Part shown: positions 36,552 through 48,749 of the stretch, piece after piece
Layout: each line of letters begins with the position of its first letter
How positions within the stretch are numbered: position 1 is the stretch's first letter
Source of the DNA: Phytoseiulus persimilis
Lineage: Eukaryota > Arthropoda > Arachnida > Mesostigmata > Phytoseiidae
NCBI GenBank assembly: GCA_037576195.1
Contig: CM075102.1
Span: 1,240,001 to 1,304,000 of the forward strand
DNA length: 64,000 nucleotides
Direction: 5' to 3'
Program-made: the position numbers and the translations under genes
Notes under the pieces: generated by a model
The model's input: only the letters and a program-made list of their open reading frames with translations
What the model was told of the DNA's origin: nothing
Databases searched by the model: none

Positions 36552-36762
36552 GGGGACTTGCCTCGACCCCGATGCATTGTTTCGATGCCATATGTTTAAT
36601 TCGTTCTCTTCAACGACAAGGTCCTGCTCTGTCCTGAGAGGAGTGCGTTCATAGAAGCTTCACTGAGCCGGCGCGCTCTTCGCTGGGCGGAGCTTTACTC
36701 GGGCTCGCGGAATCGGGCTCGCGGAATCGGGTTCGCGGCAATCGGGCTCGAGGCAAGTCCCC
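36552..36762. repeat. Short non-autonomous TIR element, copy A
   Basis: Ends are inverted: GGGGACTTGCCTCGA at 36552-36566 and its exact complement at 36748-36762, with 21 of 22 bases pairing if extended inward. The right third carries ATCGGGCTCGCGGA tandem pieces. Two related copies lie at 42326-42496 (inverted) and 42835-42915. I see no clear target duplication. Confidence 0.7.
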
Positions 36763-36769
36763 ATCGGGT

Positions 36770-37650
36770 GCTCGTGAAGATCTTCGTTGATACCGGGAGC
36801 TCGTTAACCGTTGCGACACCGGCTTCGCGCAAGAGAAGTGGGACGCCGACAATCGCTGTCGCACCCGCTACTCATCTCGTGTGTTCTGCCGGTACTCTGT
36901 CGCTCGGAAAAAGCCCGCCATTTGTACCAGCAAAAAAACCTTCTCGGACGCTAGAGAGGCTGTAAGACCTAGAGGCTATTGGTATCGTCGGCTTACCAGC
37001 GATGTCTCTGCTGGATGCAGACGAGGAGTCCGCAAGTCCGTTAGGATACCGGATAACCACTTTTCTGATCAACCATGGAGGTGCAGCGGAACGACTCGAG
37101 AGGAAAATAGTCCAGCTTGAGCGTAATCCCAAACGATACGACTGGTATCACACGAATTAGATGAGGTTCGTCGAGAATGGTTACGCCGTGGAGATCTAAC
37201 ATACGGCTCCAAAGCCTGTGACGGCTCCTCGTACATGCCCGACTATGAAGTGATCACGAACACGACGTCAACCGCAAGATTGAAGATTGTGTTCGATTAC
37301 AGCGCGAGAGCCGGGGACGCGACTTAACTGATCGGAACCCTGCTCCACAAACAGTTTTTAAGTCCTGACCCTGACACAGTGCTGTTGAGCTTCCGCCTCC
37401 ATCGGGTGGTCATATCCTTGTACATCACCCAAGCACTCATGCGAGTCATGGTTCGAGGGACCAGCGCGTTTCCCGTTTCCTATTATGAGCTCTGGGTCAA
37501 ACCGAGGTCCGTACATTCCAAAGGCGGAGAGTGATCTGGGGTGCAGCGCCGAGTGGCTTCGTCTCGGTCGCGGTGCTACGAGAGCATTTCAGGCAAAGTG
37601 ACTATGTGAGGAAGTGGCTTTTCCACATAGAAGGACACTTCCGCAGTGGG
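36770..37650 (+). pseudogene. Old BEL/Pao protease-RT remnant
   Basis: Fragments in several frames follow BEL/Pao order: KIFVDTGSSLTVA near 36775 (retropepsin), RLKIVFDYSARAGDAT near 37285, VLLSFRLHRVVISLYI near 37380, and WGAAPSGFVSVAVLREHF near 37540. Catalytic Asp residues are lost in the copies of the RT blocks I can read. It is distinct from, and much older than, the element at 2.4-10 kb. Confidence 0.55.
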
Positions 37651-37659
37651 TGCCGGCAT

Positions 37660-40520
37660 GCCCGTATCTCGGAGCTCAGGGCGTCCTCGAGCTCCTTAGC
37701 TCACCACTGGATGTTCGATTTTACCGGACACGACCGCGTCCGTCCGGTATGTCCGTTTTCTGAGGAACATAGAGGAATGTCCAGTTTTTGAGCTGATTTC
37801 GGCATTTACGGCGTACATCACCGATCAGCAGAGAATTAGAGTGGTAAATAGGCACGAAAACGGACGAGCTGGACCTCCTTTAATTGGAAATTCTATCGCA
37901 GACTCCGAGTCCCGGTCTTATTCACCCACGAACTTGTTTGAGAAGGGCGAAAATCGAGTATGAGATTTTGGGATGCTGTAGACGACGTAAAGGTCTTCCT
38001 AACAACATTTTGTACGTACAAATCAGGAGAAGCTTCGCGGGTCTCGTTAGGTGTTGTTTCCGGAGTATCTGCTCAAACTCGATAAATTGAAGCTTTGTGT
38101 TTCGAAGATCGGAGGTAGAGCATCGGACGTAAGATCTCTCGGAATGCTGATCGAAGATCCAAAGCTGAAGACCGAGCTCGACGGAATTAGAAGTTTCGCC
38201 ACTCTACGCGAAAATATCACTGAATGGGGAACACACTCCATTTCATCAGGACCTCAGCTTGCAGTTGAGGGTTCGATTCAGCGTGCGCTGAGTGGGAGAT
38301 TTGCTTCACGTATGCGGGATAACTCTCGAAACAACCCTGATTCTAATTGTCTGTCGGACTTGAGAGGGAATATAACTGAGACTTTCGAGCACGATTCTCT
38401 CAGACGCTGATGCTGAACGCTCGTCATGTTTCTACAAAAAGCTGTTGACGGGTCGCCGTCACAAGCTCGCAAATTTCATAGGACGATGAAAATCTCTGTG
38501 CTTTATTCAGCTTTGCTTCCCAAGGCGTCCGAGGCTCATATTAATGACGAATACTGTGATTCAGTCAAATCCTTCTAATATATCTGCACATATGAGGTAC
38601 TCTTGCCGGGGCACCATCCCCGTCGGTCCGAGCACATATCTTGCGACCTCCTCCCGCGTCCATTGAATTCAATGGCACGGCGGGTAACCTCAGCTCAGTG
38701 AACGAGTGCACCAAGCCCGATTTGGCGGAAAGGATTCAAAGGATGACACCGGGGGAAGATCTTGACTCCAGCCACCCAACGCACAAATTCGTCGTCACAG
38801 CACATCACTACCCTCTCAAAAATGAGTTTCACAGCAGAAACTTAGGCTCGCTGAGTGATTCCATCCCCTCAAGAACAACGAATGATCTTCTGAGCAACTA
38901 TCTACAGACTTTCTGACTACCCAAGTGCAACCCGCCAACGCGTGACTGCGAAAGTTACCGGATGAACCTGTGTCTCGTTGACCGCAGTGCCACCAGCGTT
39001 GACCGCAGTGCCATCAGGGTTGACCCGGAAACTCTTGGAAACGTTCCTGGAAATCGATTACATGGAAAGATTCTCCCAGGCGATGGCGTACGATCCCGGT
39101 CAGTTCTCTCAGAGACGACGCCTCTGATCTGTCCTGAGTCCTGATGGGCCGGCCCAGACCATCTCGCGAGAGGTTCGGGGAACGCATCTCACTCCCGGCG
39201 GATGGCGCTAGTTTTTTCCTGAAACCGACTCCGAAAAAGTGTCTGAAGTTGCTACCACTGTACACAGGTACAGTTGGCTTGAGTTCTGTCCGAATTCCGT
39301 TTCATCGGAGCCGCGAGTGGATATTGAAAGTTATGTGAATAAGTGGATTATATGAGTGTATATGTGAGGGCCATTTCGGTGTAATTTTTTCGGGAAACTC
39401 TTGAATGGTTTTTTGGGAATGTTGTCCTTCCGATCTATCTTTCAGAGTATCCTCGCCTCTCTCCAGCGACCACAGTAGGCTCCCTCGAGAGAGTTCCATG
39501 AAGGAAAGAACTCAATTTTTTTCCCTCGGTAAGATCATCCATCCCTCTAGTAAGGCGAAGTGATATGAAATTCTCGACCGAGTTCATTAGATTGGAGACA
39601 CTGGGGAGATTGGCGGACGTGAACGAACCGCCTTAACGCACAGAGGCAGCGTAGATGCCTAGATGAGCGATCAATCACGGCGTCGGTGGAATCACACTTC
39701 CACATGAGTGGTCCATTTTTCGGAGCTCTTCCAAAACTTCCCAGGGGTCCGTATCGACCACGCACTCATTGAAGATACCATGGCTCATGGTTCTGGCTTT
39801 CTGGATCACATCAAATCACAGAGTTCTATTCAATTCAAATCGAGACAGATTTCCCAGCGGATCGTTCAAGTCCACCATCTCCATCGTTACAGGAGATTCT
39901 CTGGGCTCCCTCCACATGTTTCCCCCGGAAATCCCGCTCATCCATGATTTCCAGCGTTCGCTATCCCTCAGCTCGTCGAGTCTTCCTCTAGTCGTCCGTT
40001 ATTGAACTGCCTGAATAGATCATCCAAAACCTGACGAATGTTCTTCGAGTGAGAGGTGCACAATCAAAAACCTCATCGGCCGATCTGACGAGCAAATTCA
40101 GAAACAGATGAACAATATTCAAATGTCATTGATTCTCCTTTGGCACTCCGCTCAGAGTAGTGGGTGCAACGGAAATACGGCGATAGTATCGCCAGAAAGT
40201 GAAGATATCGAATACAGCATGCTGTCGTACTGTCTTTGTCCACATCGAAATCCAACTCTCATAGTGAATGCACTCGGCAGTCTGGGATCAGACGGATCAA
40301 TGGCGGGAGTCCGGTTCAATGGACTGGGCTGTCCGACTTGATCCGGTCGGTGTCGGACTCGAGTCTGGAGCGGTGGAATCTGTGTGAAATCCCTCAGAAG
40401 GGTTTCTCCTTACGGAAAGTCACATTCCAGACTATCGGGCTAGGACAAATGATTCATCGGGCTGGCTGGTCTAAGAAATGATATCCAATTACAACTCAGG
40501 AAGAGGCCTGAAACGAAGCG
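37660..40520. other. No recognised gene
   Basis: The frame 38051-38410 (+) is open and ends in LRR, but I cannot place it; the rest is short overlapping frames. Confidence 0.4.
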
Positions 40521-40532
40521 TTCAGTCTGGCA

Positions 40533-40949
40533 TTGAAAGCCTCGAATGAAATCGACGGAAAATTCCATCCTTTTGGAATGTACAGCACGGATCAATCAGG
40601 CTTCAACCACGTACATCGCACGAACCGGACGCTGTCCCACGCAGGGCATCGTGATTTCATGGTTGCCGTCAACGCCCTGGGTCTTCTGACGCATTGCTAT
40701 GCGATACAGCCACCATTGAACATGGATGGTTGCCTCGTTGGAGAGCTTTCCGTCAATTTACGAGAGGTGAATCATCAGTTCGATCTACGAATCACTCCTG
40801 GTCTGCGGGACTTCCCGAATGAGCTTGTGACATTCACGCGATCGAGGTCCCGTATCGAGAAGCTCGTTCGGGCATGGGCATATAACGTCTTCAAAGATGT
40901 TTTCGTTGAATCACACGGCAACAAATATCTACCGCACGTTGACCTCTGA
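40533..40949 (+). pseudogene. Transposase-like fragment (TDQSGFN family)
   Basis: The 138-codon frame contains YSTDQSGFNHVHRTNRTLSH followed by LLTHCYAIQP and DGCLVGELSVNLRE. This matches my memory of a DDE-type transposase-derived family common in arthropods, in which the first Asp sits in the TDQSGFN block. Length is well short of a full transposase. Coding stops at 40949 and the G-rich tract begins 80 bp later. Family placement is from memory of motifs only. Confidence 0.4.
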
Positions 40950-41031
40950 GGCGGTCATGCGGCAAAGACACCGTATAAGGTGGAAAACAGAACTGCCATT
41001 CTGGGAGTTCGTCACGAGGGAACACCGGGGA

Positions 41032-41050
41032 GGGGGGGGGGGGGGGGGGG
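41032..41050 (+). repeat. G19 homopolymer
   Basis: Nineteen consecutive G between the two transposase-like pieces. Confidence 0.9.
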
Positions 41051-41387
41051 TGGCGTATGGGAGGTACGCCATAAGAATCCTTGAAAGCAGAAAACGAAAA
41101 ACTTCAAATCCAGCAAACGCCGAAGCTCACTGTGCGTTCAGTTGCTCGAGAGTGAATTCGAGGCCGCGAGAACTCGATTTTCAAGCTCCGAGCCAATGGC
41201 GCCGCCAGCGAGAAGCTTGGCATTCCAAACCTCAGAATCGCGAAGGAAATATTATTTTGTCGTGTTCGACCTCATGACGTTTCGGAGACTTTGTTCCGGA
41301 GATCTACAAGCACTGGTATGTTCAAGCGAAAGTTTAGACACTTCTCTGACGCTGACATCGAGAAACTTCCTTTGAACATTTTTAGCA

Positions 41388-42214
41388 GTGCTCAGTTCCC
41401 CTGTGAACTTTGCGCTGTCCTCTGCCCTGAGTCCGCAATGCTTATTGTACGCTCACCCTCTCGCTCAATATTTCTGCGGCGGTGATCATAGGTTTGAATG
41501 TCTCCAACGATTCCACGGGTTTCCGAGTCGGAACGGTCATGTTGTCCGTATGCCTGTCTGCAGAAACGATGGTTACCAATTGACAGCGCCTCAGGCAAAC
41601 GAGTATCGATTCATAACGAAGATCAGTTGGGTTCTTGAGGCAATCCATGGTATCCTCAAACAGAAATACCGATTCTTCGATCACCGGATCGACAATAACA
41701 TGCTTCACGAGGTCGGAACCTTGATTAAAATCGTGAGTCACCTGAACAAAGTTGCAAGCGTCTTCGGTCGGATGGAACCCTGTTGAATGAGGTGGTCGCA
41801 TGCATGAGACAAATGAAGGACACGCTGAATGCATTGGGCGGAGAGGTCCGAGATAACAACTGGAACACAATCCGGAGACCATGGAACCCGGTAGACTCCG
41901 CTTCCATCCCCGACTTTCCGAGACTGACTGATAGAGAGCTCAAGATATTTTCCGCCGGGATTTACCAGCTGGGCCAGTCTGTGTCGTATCTTGCGGACAT
42001 GCTCGACGTTCACGAAATCCGGCGCCATTATTGCGAGTGCCGCGGCGGAAATCGAACTGTAGGCTGCTGTTCGCATGAAGCGGCCGTCATCTGGTATCTT
42101 TCCCACAAGCGATGTCTGTCGAGAAACCTCAGAGCAGCCGAGCATCTGACTTCACCCTTCGAAGATCGGTCGATTGTCCCAGTCATCGAGGAAGTCACTG
42201 ATGATGGAGATTAA
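41388..42214 (+). pseudogene. DDE_Tnp_4-like transposase C-terminus with SWIM-like finger
   Basis: Two frames, 41388-41786 and 41783-42214, read as one protein with a frame change near 41780. The first has QLTAPQANEYRFITKISWV and ILKQKYRFFDHRI, the final catalytic-domain block of Harbinger/ISL2EU-type DDE proteins. The second has SAGIYQLGQSVSYLADML, then YCECRGGNRTVGCCSHEAAV, a CxC...GCCxH finger known at the end of some of these proteins, and an acidic C-terminus with a natural-looking stop. A segment between SYLADML and the finger appears deleted. The upstream catalytic half is missing or replaced. Confidence 0.6.
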
Positions 42215-42325
42215 CGAGGGATTGCGTAACGTGCAGTGCCTGCGCGATGCGCCGCTTCCGCGCGAAGGCTCTTCAGGGCCAAAGAAACGGTCCTATACAG
42301 AGCCGAAGGAGCCAAGAAGGTTACC

Positions 42326-42496
42326 TCCCTCGAGCCCGATTCCGCGAGCCCGATTACCGCTAGCCCGAATAAAGCTCCGCCCAGCGGAGAGCGCGCCGGC
42401 CCAGTGAAGCTTCTATGAACGCGCTCCTCTCAGGACAGAGTAGGACCTTGTCGTTGAAAAGAACGAATCAAACATATGGCATCGGAACAATGTTGA
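42326..42496. repeat. Short TIR element, copy B (inverted relative to copy A)
   Basis: This is the reverse complement of most of 36570-36757, with only scattered mismatches. The outer ggggactt of one terminus is missing. Confidence 0.75.
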
Positions 42497-42834
42497 CCCT
42501 GCCGTCTCTTGTCCTGCTGCTGTTCACTGCCCAACGCTTCGGAAATATGATCAAACACTCCTTCTTCAAGTCAGGGTGAACGGATGAGGAACCTGCCCCT
42601 TGAAGCGGGGAGGGGAGGGGCAATGACTGATTCTTCATGCAAAATCATTGGCTATCCGAACAATCAGTACAATTCGTCCCTCCTCCGATGTGCTCCATCC
42701 ACATTCACTGCAATGTCACAGGGATGCTCCACGAACGCTTCTCCGTTCAGAGAGAATGATAGCGACTCATGCTTTGAACTAGGCCAAGATGATGTAACCG
42801 GAGAACTCCTAGCGGAACCGACATAGCCCCGCAC

Positions 42835-42915
42835 AGAAGCTTCTCTGAGACGGCGCGCTGTCCGCTGGGCAGAGCTTTAATCGGGCTCGCGGAATCGGGC
42901 TCGAGGCAAGTCCCC
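42835..42915. repeat. Short TIR element, copy C, truncated
   Basis: Matches the right part of copy A, including the terminus TCGAGGCAAGTCCCC. It is followed after 9 bp by a C16 run at 42925-42940. Confidence 0.75.
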
Positions 42916-42924
42916 GCCAAGAAG

Positions 42925-42940
42925 CCCCCCCCCCCCCCCC
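42925..42940. repeat. C16 homopolymer
   Basis: Sixteen C next to the end of the TIR element copy C. Confidence 0.9.
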
Positions 42941-43079
42941 AAAAACTCTTCGATAATATTGGGAAGGGTGGATTGAATACCACTCCGATGAACGAAATTG
43001 TTCCGCAAATATTCTGTGATACCAGGAAAATCTTCGCAAGTTTGAAAACCATGTTGATTGCGTCATGAAGAACTCGCGA

Positions 43080-43114
43080 CGATGATGATCATAATCATCA
43101 TCATCATCGTCATC
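43080..43114. repeat. Imperfect ATC/GAT microsatellite
   Basis: Run of gat and atc trinucleotides with a central inversion; it explains the poly-Ile stretch in an otherwise unremarkable frame. Confidence 0.8.
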
Positions 43115-43609
43115 ACATCCTTGGCGAACGAGGTCCCGAGTATCCCCGACAACAGTCCTTTAGAGACGGGCGTCTTAGTTAGAAAATTCCGGGACGGTAC
43201 AATAACGGACGATGTCCGAATAGAACGATTCCTGCTCGAGCAGTTTCGTACGATCGAGAGAATGCCAGAAAAACTTGACTGGTCTTGTTCAGCCGTCGTG
43301 CAGATAGTTTCGGTACCGGAAATACCGAAAATTCCATCTTTCTAAATTCGGTTGCTTCTCCTCGACAAAGAGCTTCATGGAGTTTCGAATCAACATGATT
43401 TTGTTGCGTCTCTATCCAGCTTCCGAACGCGCCAAATCGCGTCTCTAGCATTCTTCGTTGTTGCACGGTGAGCGCTGACAGGGCGATTTTCAGCGGTTCG
43501 TCTCTTTCTTCTTCCGCAGGCAACCGAGGTAATCTGAGAGATTCAAAAACGGCAAGATGAGTCACTATCACAGGGAGGTATCGAGCCACGCATCAAGATT
43601 CGGAAATCT

Positions 43610-43745
43610 TGGCTGGGCCGGAGAACTCTCTCATTCCGCTGTACCCTTGACCCGCCCATGTATGGCGTTCGAAATTGAAAGCGTCTAGGGTTCCACCAGA
43701 AAGCTTGTGTTCCAACCAAGCAAGATTCTTAGTTCTGCATAATCT
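43610..43745 (-). repeat. Dispersed repeat related to 60.33-60.43 kb
   Basis: On the - strand it reads taagaatcttgcttgg, tggaacac.agctttctggtggaac; similar sequence is at 60336-60425 on the + strand. Both versions translate to a KNLAxLEHxLxGGTLD peptide, suggesting a shared coding origin, but the family is unknown to me. Confidence 0.6.
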
Positions 43746-44589
43746 TGGCCGAATCCTTGCTAGTCCGAAAGTCAGACTCAAACTTAGAAAACGGAAATTG
43801 TTTCTCATACAACCCGGGAAGTGACTTTCTTCCAACGAAAATGAAATGAGCGGATATCCTTCACGAGGTCCTCCCAGAACAGACCAGTTCGAACGACGAA
43901 GACATATCCGCCTACGCCGCAGCTCCAGGCATTTAGAGCCTATATGCTTCTTCTACATTGCTCCACTTCCTCTTCGGATTCGATACTCCATGCTTCTGCC
44001 CTGATCCAACCTCGCTCTCCATCGACCCCCATTGCCTCCCAGCGTGCCTCTGATTGCTCGGTGGGTACCCGAACTGCGTGGCGTGGAATGCTCGCAGTCG
44101 CTGCCTCTGATTTCAATACACCACGGACCCGAATACCCACCAAGGACTCCACGTCCACTCAACCGAGTTTGGAAGCGTGGACTGGTCCTCGCTGATGACT
44201 CAGTCATGTTTGTCGAAACGAACTGGACACAGCTAGCTTCTCTCCTCCAATGATATAGCCAGACGGAACCGTTTGCATTTCAGATTGGAGCCGATGGCCT
44301 GTTCACGCTAGCAATGTCCTAGGATCCTAGCAGAGGAAACGATAGGGAGCGTAAGAATGACTCAAACAAGACATTCCGGGAACAGAGAAATGTCGTTTCT
44401 TCCGGATAGTGGCCTCGATAATGGTTACGGTTCATTCTTCTGCAATGCGTCCGATGGAGATGCAACTTTCTTCCGGAACTATGTTCTACAGGCAATCGAA
44501 ACGCCTGGTGTTGACGCTCAAGAGACAACAAAAAAGTCCCGAGGAGCAGAGTCGTGAACGGAGAGATGGGAATACGTCCCGGATCCATT

Positions 44590-44757
44590 TTCCTCTCAGC
44601 TTTGACGTGGCCTCCAAGCGAGCATTGTTCAATCCTCTTCGCCCGATCCTTGCTCTTTTGGCTGTAGAGGATTAGCTTCCCCTCAACTCATTTGGTGGTG
44701 GAAGGCTGGAACGATCGGTGAGATCGTTCTGTTCTGGCCGACACGTGTTTACTCCGA
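44590..44757 (-). repeat. Dispersed repeat, inverted partner of 19343-19510
   Basis: See the copy at 19.3 kb. It ends about 30 bp before the truncated 3' side of the LINE at 44785. Confidence 0.7.
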
Positions 44758-44784
44758 GGCGAATTTTTCCATCAGAAATATCGT

Positions 44785-47773
44785 ACCCGGATATACCCGG
44801 AAACCAGGACCGCGTCGTCCGCATACAAGGTACAGGAAACCAGGACCGCGTCGTCCGCATACAAGGTACAGGAAACCAGGCCATGTCTTTCGGCGATCGT
44901 TTCGGGGAGATCGTTCAGGAGGATCACAAAAGCCAGGGGGAAGAAATTGTCCCCTTGTGCGAGGCCGGTCGTCTGGTGGGAGGCTGGTTGCTTCCCAAGT
45001 CCATCGTCAATTGAGACCATCCCTCCTTGAAGCACTGCCAGGATCAGTCGGAGCATTTCGATCGGAACATCAGCCCGCGCCATCTTTTCGAGGATGATTG
45101 TTCTTGATGCAAGGTCAAAGGCTGCCTCATAGTCAACAAGTATTGCGTACAGATGTTCCTGGCCCTTCTTGACGGCCACTCTGATCCTCTCCAGCAGTTT
45201 GCTGTTATAGTTGATCTACCGGGCCTGAATCCGAATTGTCCCTCGGTATGGCATTTTTGAATTCAAGAAAGTAGGTCAATCTCTCGCTGATCAGGTATGA
45301 TAGAAATTGGCTGAGGACGTGACGCTTCGCGATCCCTCTATATGAGATGGGTTCCAGTGGGTTTCCCTTGCCTTCGGGGATGATTGCAAGTTCATAGTTT
45401 CTCCATTCGACTGGGATGTCTCCCTTCTCAAGACAGGCGTTGAGGAGCTTCGTGATGAGTGGTATCAACGCTCCGCATCGCCATTTGGTCAGGTCCCGGG
45501 GCCTCGTTTCTCGGTAGGTTATTGATGGCGTCGGAAATGTCCGGCGTATTCCAACGAGATTCGAGTTGTTCAATCTCCCAGGTCTCTGCTGCGTCACGTA
45601 CCCATGCCATGCTCGGGACCTCGGATGGAATCGTGTTCGTGCCCTGGTATAGGTGAGCGAAGTGATTCACCAGTTGGTCTGCCGGGATGGGGCAGTTACC
45701 TCTTGCATTCTGCTTCCTCAGCCAGCGATAGAAATGTCTCAGAGCTTCGTTCATGAGCTGGTGTTCTTTTCGTTGTGCGAATTGCTCTTCATTTTGTCTC
45801 AGCATCCTCTTGTAGGCGGCTCTCGTCAGATGTAGTTCGGTAATGTCGGCGGGCCATAGCGAGCTGCGTCAGTGACCGCAGGCTTCTCTGGGTGTGGTAG
45901 CAGTCCTTGTCAAACCAAGGCTTCGAGCTTCGTTCCTTTCTGGTGGAGATGGCGATGCTAGAACTCGTGTCCTCGATGCTGATCTCGCGGTCTCCGTTTT
46001 TCGTCCGGTATCCTGCCAGGAGAGCGTCTTGGTTCAGCTCCCTGTGGAGTCTCCCTTCCCTTGGTACGGCGCTCGATGCTCGGATGCCTATCTTCAGGGC
46101 CGTGGCTATGTGTGGGGTCGTTCCGTGAAACGTGAGGTAGCTCTGTGCTCCCAGGTAGTCAACGGCTCGGTTTACTGCGAACATGTCTATGACCGACTTG
46201 CCTCTGTGCGAGATGAACGGGGGTGTAGATCTGTCAGTGGCTATCCACTTTCCCCAGTTGTCCAGGGCTTCTACGAGGAAGGATGTGCGTTTGGATGCTT
46301 CGTCGTTGATGCGTGCGTTCAAGTCTCCGCAGAGAATCGTTGGGATGTCTCCCCGGACGTAGAACGAGGCTGTGGTCAGCCTCTGCTGAAAATTCTCCAA
46401 GGACTCGGTCGGATTTATGTACATAGCGATGATGACTAGATTTTTGGATTCGATAATGACTCTGCCATCCCGCAATTGGCGTCGATCAGTTTGTGGTTGT
46501 GGATCACGGTTACACCACCGAAGGGTCTTCCAGGTCCCTCGGCCTTTTTTGCGGGACATTGAGCCGCGTGATGGTGCGGGAAGCTCAAATCGGTCTTCGT
46601 CTCCCAGGTTTCGACAAAAATGAAAATGTCATGTGATTTGATCTCAACCGGGTTCCATGTTTCCTTCTTCTTTCTGAGACCCTCACAGTTCCAAAGTCCG
46701 ATGCTGCATTTCGCGTCTCCGGTCAGGTCTCTTCTCGTGTGGATTGGTGATGATTCCGGACTTGGTCGTGCGACTGAGGGAAGTCCCGCGGCGGCGAGCT
46801 CACTAGTCGCCCGTACGCATTGCAATCACTGTTTCTTCCTAAGTAGAGTTTTCGGAAGGGGATTCGTGTTCGATCGTGTTATCAATCTCTTCTTCGTGGG
46901 GTCTGCCCCTGTACACTCTGACAGCCATTCCGGCGCTCCATTTCGACGGCTCGCTCGCGATGATGCCCACGCCTCTCTCTCGAGTTCCATCACGAAAGAT
47001 GCGAAGGTGGGATTCCGGACTCGTGACTTCAGCTTGGTGACAGATTTCACTCTCGGACTTTTCGTGCGGACATAGTCCAGCACTGTTTTCACGTTCACCT
47101 CTGGACCAAGTCGTGTGATGGAAATTCTGTCCGGGAAACTTCTGGTTGCCGGTTTGGCTACCGTCGGTAGACAAGAGTCAGCTGTCCCATGTGTCAACAC
47201 TGCTCGTTCGTTGTTGCGATCTCTTTTTCTCTACTGTTCGTGGTCTGTTGGCACTGATTGACGCCCGAGCCCACTCGTCGGCCGCTCTCTTCCATGATGG
47301 CGTTCCTTCGTGCAGCTGTCGGGCTGAGCGAACTGGCGTGCTCGAGGCGGCTAGGCTTAGCGGGAGCGGCGAGTTGGGGAAGCTCCAGGGCTCAGATACT
47401 CGTGTAATACGCGCCGGGGTCGGCCTTAGGGTCGTGTGCTTCGTGGCGTCTTTCATGAGTTTGATTTCAGCTCTTGCCTCGGCCAGATCATCCTTTAGGG
47501 TCAGAAGAAAATCTGTCAGGAACAGTGTTCGCGCCATCAGCTCTGCTGTCGTGGCTCTTTCGGTGGTCTTTTCCCTGCACTTTGGGCACCGAATCAGGTT
47601 CCCACTGCTTTCTGGATCCGGTCCGCAGGTCGGGTCAGGAACGCTCCGCAGCCGCCTCACGCTACTCGACAGTGCCGCATAGCTCATCCCCGGGTGGTTC
47701 CAGTTTCGTTGCGGCTAGCTTCCGGCACAACACGCGAACCCTCGCCGGTAGAATGTAAGCCCACATTAAAAGA
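44785..47773 (-). mobile_element. LINE retrotransposon, copy 1 (3'-truncated)
   Basis: A non-LTR element on the - strand. ORF1 (47757-46830) has an N-terminal Cys-rich PHD-like segment ending CPKCREK, then a basic Ser/Arg-rich middle. ORF2 has an apurinic-type endonuclease (LWNCEGL near 46700, CGDLNARI near 46325, SHRGKSVIDMF near 46210), then RT blocks in - strand order (APGPDQMA near 45495, VDYEAAFDLASR near 45125, YADDAV near 44850). Several frameshifts break ORF2. The 3' end of RT and the UTR are lost at about 44785. The clade is uncertain; a PHD-bearing ORF1 suggests the CR1/jockey side. A second copy at 50.24-57.48 kb allows its ends to be mapped. Confidence 0.85.
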
Positions 47774-48357
47774 CAATGCTGTGTGTTTGGTGGGACAGAC
47801 GAGGCGTAATCCGATATGAGCCCTTGAAACCCGGTGAAACCGTTGACACAGCACGGTACAAGGAACAAATCATCAAACTGAGTGAGGTCGTGGACGTGGA
47901 ACGCCCAGAATACCATCGAAGGCAGCACGAAGTTATTCTGCTCCATGATAACGCCCCTAGTCACACATCGGAACCCGTCAAGGACGCTCTCGCAAAATTT
48001 CGATGGGGAGTTTCATCGCATGCTGCTTACTCACCAGACCTGGCGCCAACCGATTACCACCTATTCACATCGATGGGCCACGCACTCTCCAATCAGGAAT
48101 TCACATCGTACGAAAACGTCGAAAAAATGGCTGGATGAATGGTTTGGTTCAAAAACGAAGACTTTTACCAACAAGGGCTCCGTAAACTGCCCGATGCGTA
48201 GGCACGACTCGTGAACCTGTGAATACCATTCTGAGAGCTGCGGGAATATACATATGACTGGCAACTGACAGGCACCATATATGCTGAATGATAGGGAGCT
48301 ACTCTAGTTCGAGTTTGAGCGAAATCGGTTGCAAAATGTGAGTCCACAAGGCAAACG
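47774..48357 (+). mobile_element. Mariner transposase, C-terminal half
   Basis: The frame starting at 47776 gives MLCVWWDRRGVIRYEPLKPG, then LLHDNAPSHTS and YSPDLAPTDYHLF. These are the second and third catalytic Asp of a D,D34D mariner transposase, both kept here. After the stop near 48138 come residues for the C-terminus in another frame and possibly the element's 3' inverted repeat before about 48357. The N-terminal half is absent; the left edge abuts the 5' end of LINE copy 1. An almost identical junction occurs at 57.85 kb. Confidence 0.85.
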
Positions 48358-48749
48358 CCATTGCAATTATATCGCTGAGCCCCATCTCATTTTAGAGCAC
48401 CGAAAGTGTCTCATATTGGGATACTTTCGACTTTCTCAAGAAATCGTTCCAAAATCGACCCGTTTTGGGATATCACGAACGTAAGAAAGCCACAGCCTCT
48501 CGTAGTTAGAAAGTCGAACACTCTTCCTGACATTCCTGACCCTGTCGACGCACTCGCGTTCTTCCGAGCCTGCGTTACTGGCCGCTCCTAGGTAGACTCG
48601 ATGACGGACCGAAGTTGCCAGAGCTCGTGGAGCTCACGAAAGTGGTCGAGTCTCAAGATCTCGCTCGAGAACGAAACGGATCGCGGTTTCCCGGTTTGCG
48701 CACGTATGGATCAATTTCGACCCGGGCTCATTCTTTCACAATTTCACAG

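Noticed and set aside
36775..36965. Cellular aspartic protease (FVDTGSSLT)
   Set aside because: It lacks the second lobe and is followed by BEL/Pao RT blocks, so a retroelement remnant is more likely.
45894..46439. Cys-rich 181-codon frame on the + strand
   Set aside because: It is the opposite strand of the LINE endonuclease.
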